Both the position numbers and the translations under genes were made by a program. From Streptomyces sp. NBC_00490 (GTDB taxonomy: Bacteria; Actinomycetota; Actinomycetes; Streptomycetales; Streptomycetaceae), in NCBI RefSeq assembly GCF_036013645.1, contig NZ_CP107869.1, positions 4,836,001 through 4,900,000 on the forward strand: a stretch of DNA of 64,000 nt. Reading direction: 5' to 3'. Position 1 is the stretch's first letter. Each line of letters begins with the position of its first letter. This document shows positions 63,897 through 64,000 of this stretch, piece after piece. The notes beneath the pieces were generated by a model. The model saw only the letters and a program-made list of their open reading frames with translations, did not search any database and had not been told where the DNA came from.

Positions 63897-64000
63897 CCCG
63901 ATGCAGATCGCGTACTCCCCCTGCCCCAACGACACCTTCGTCTTCGACGCCCTCGCCCACGGCCGCGTCCCCGGCGCGCCCGCGCTCGACGTGACGTTCG
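63886..64000 (+). CDS. mqnD: 1,4-dihydroxy-6-naphthoate synthase, partial
   Basis: The first 38 residues are seen before the window ends: MTGDPMQIAYSPCPNDTFVF, then DALAHGRVPGAPALDVTF. The SPCPNDTF signature identifies MqnD, which converts cyclic dehypoxanthine futalosine to dihydroxynaphthoate in menaquinone synthesis. The ATG at 63886 (GGAGAG upstream) overlaps the end of mqnB; ATG 63901 is an alternative. Confidence 0.92.
   Translation, partial: MTGDPMQIAYSPCPNDTFVFDALAHGRVPGAPALDVTF

Overview
The window reads as a chromosomal core segment of a Streptomyces. The DNA is very GC-rich with GTG and TTG starts. Marker genes include a DmdR1-type iron regulator, futalosine-pathway menaquinone genes (mqnB, mqnD), a cellulase behind a perfect CebR palindrome, DUF397/DUF5753 pairs, DUF2771, DUF3027 and DUF2530. 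From memory, gene content and order resemble the S. coelicolor stretch between about SCO4326 (mqnD, right end) and SCO4400 (left end), with dmdR1 = SCO4394 and serC near SCO4366. No tRNA, rRNA, CRISPR array, insertion sequence or prophage was seen.

Layout. 0.2-5 kb: an NsdA-like HTH/TPR regulator, a primase/polymerase-like protein and an ABC exporter pair. 5-12.8 kb: an alpha/beta hydrolase lacking its nucleophile serine, dmdR1, a SIS-domain protein, a PAS sensor, a LysR-GNAT pair opposite an SDR, and a DUF4240 protein. 12.8-14.3 kb: a structured RNA unit with a 12-codon ORF and a near-perfect anti-16S Shine-Dalgarno, then a cysteine-type leader peptide ahead of an IPNS-like oxygenase. 14.3-16.4 kb: citrate synthase and pdxH. 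16.4-26.5 kb: an eight-gene minus-strand catabolic operon (DinB-like protein, AtuA, biotin carboxylase and carboxyltransferase subunits, acyl-CoA dehydrogenase, CoA ligase, crotonase, TetR) resembling the Pseudomonas atu/liu pathways, with a likely TetR operator at its head.

26.6-35.4 kb: a frameshifted DUF5753 regulator with a DUF397 partner, a membrane-embedded hydrolase, an EamA exporter, an FAD/Fe-S oxidoreductase and serC. 35.4-46.7 kb: a CebR-controlled GH5-CBM2 cellulase, a DrrAB-type exporter with divergent TetR, a propeller protein, an SGNH protein, a Uma2 protein, an 851-residue membrane protein, an aldo/keto reductase with a MerR-like promoter, a 29-residue membrane peptide and ThpR. 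46.7-53.3 kb: a MarR-MFS operon, an orphan ribbon-helix-helix protein, an NCS2 purine permease, DUF2530 and a CtpE-like P-type ATPase. 53.4-56.2 kb: three tandem paralogous secreted proteins, two with a shared conserved upstream block. 56.4-64 kb: a sacsin-like GHKL ATPase, a repeat-rich gap, DUF3027, an MFS protein, DUF2771 lipoprotein, mqnB and the start of mqnD.

Many starts lie 6-8 nt after a clear -10 hexamer with no Shine-Dalgarno, which predicts leaderless mRNAs. Starts were moved from the longest frame wherever a ribosome site, an overlap or a -10 element favoured another codon. All functions come from reading motifs; no database search was run.
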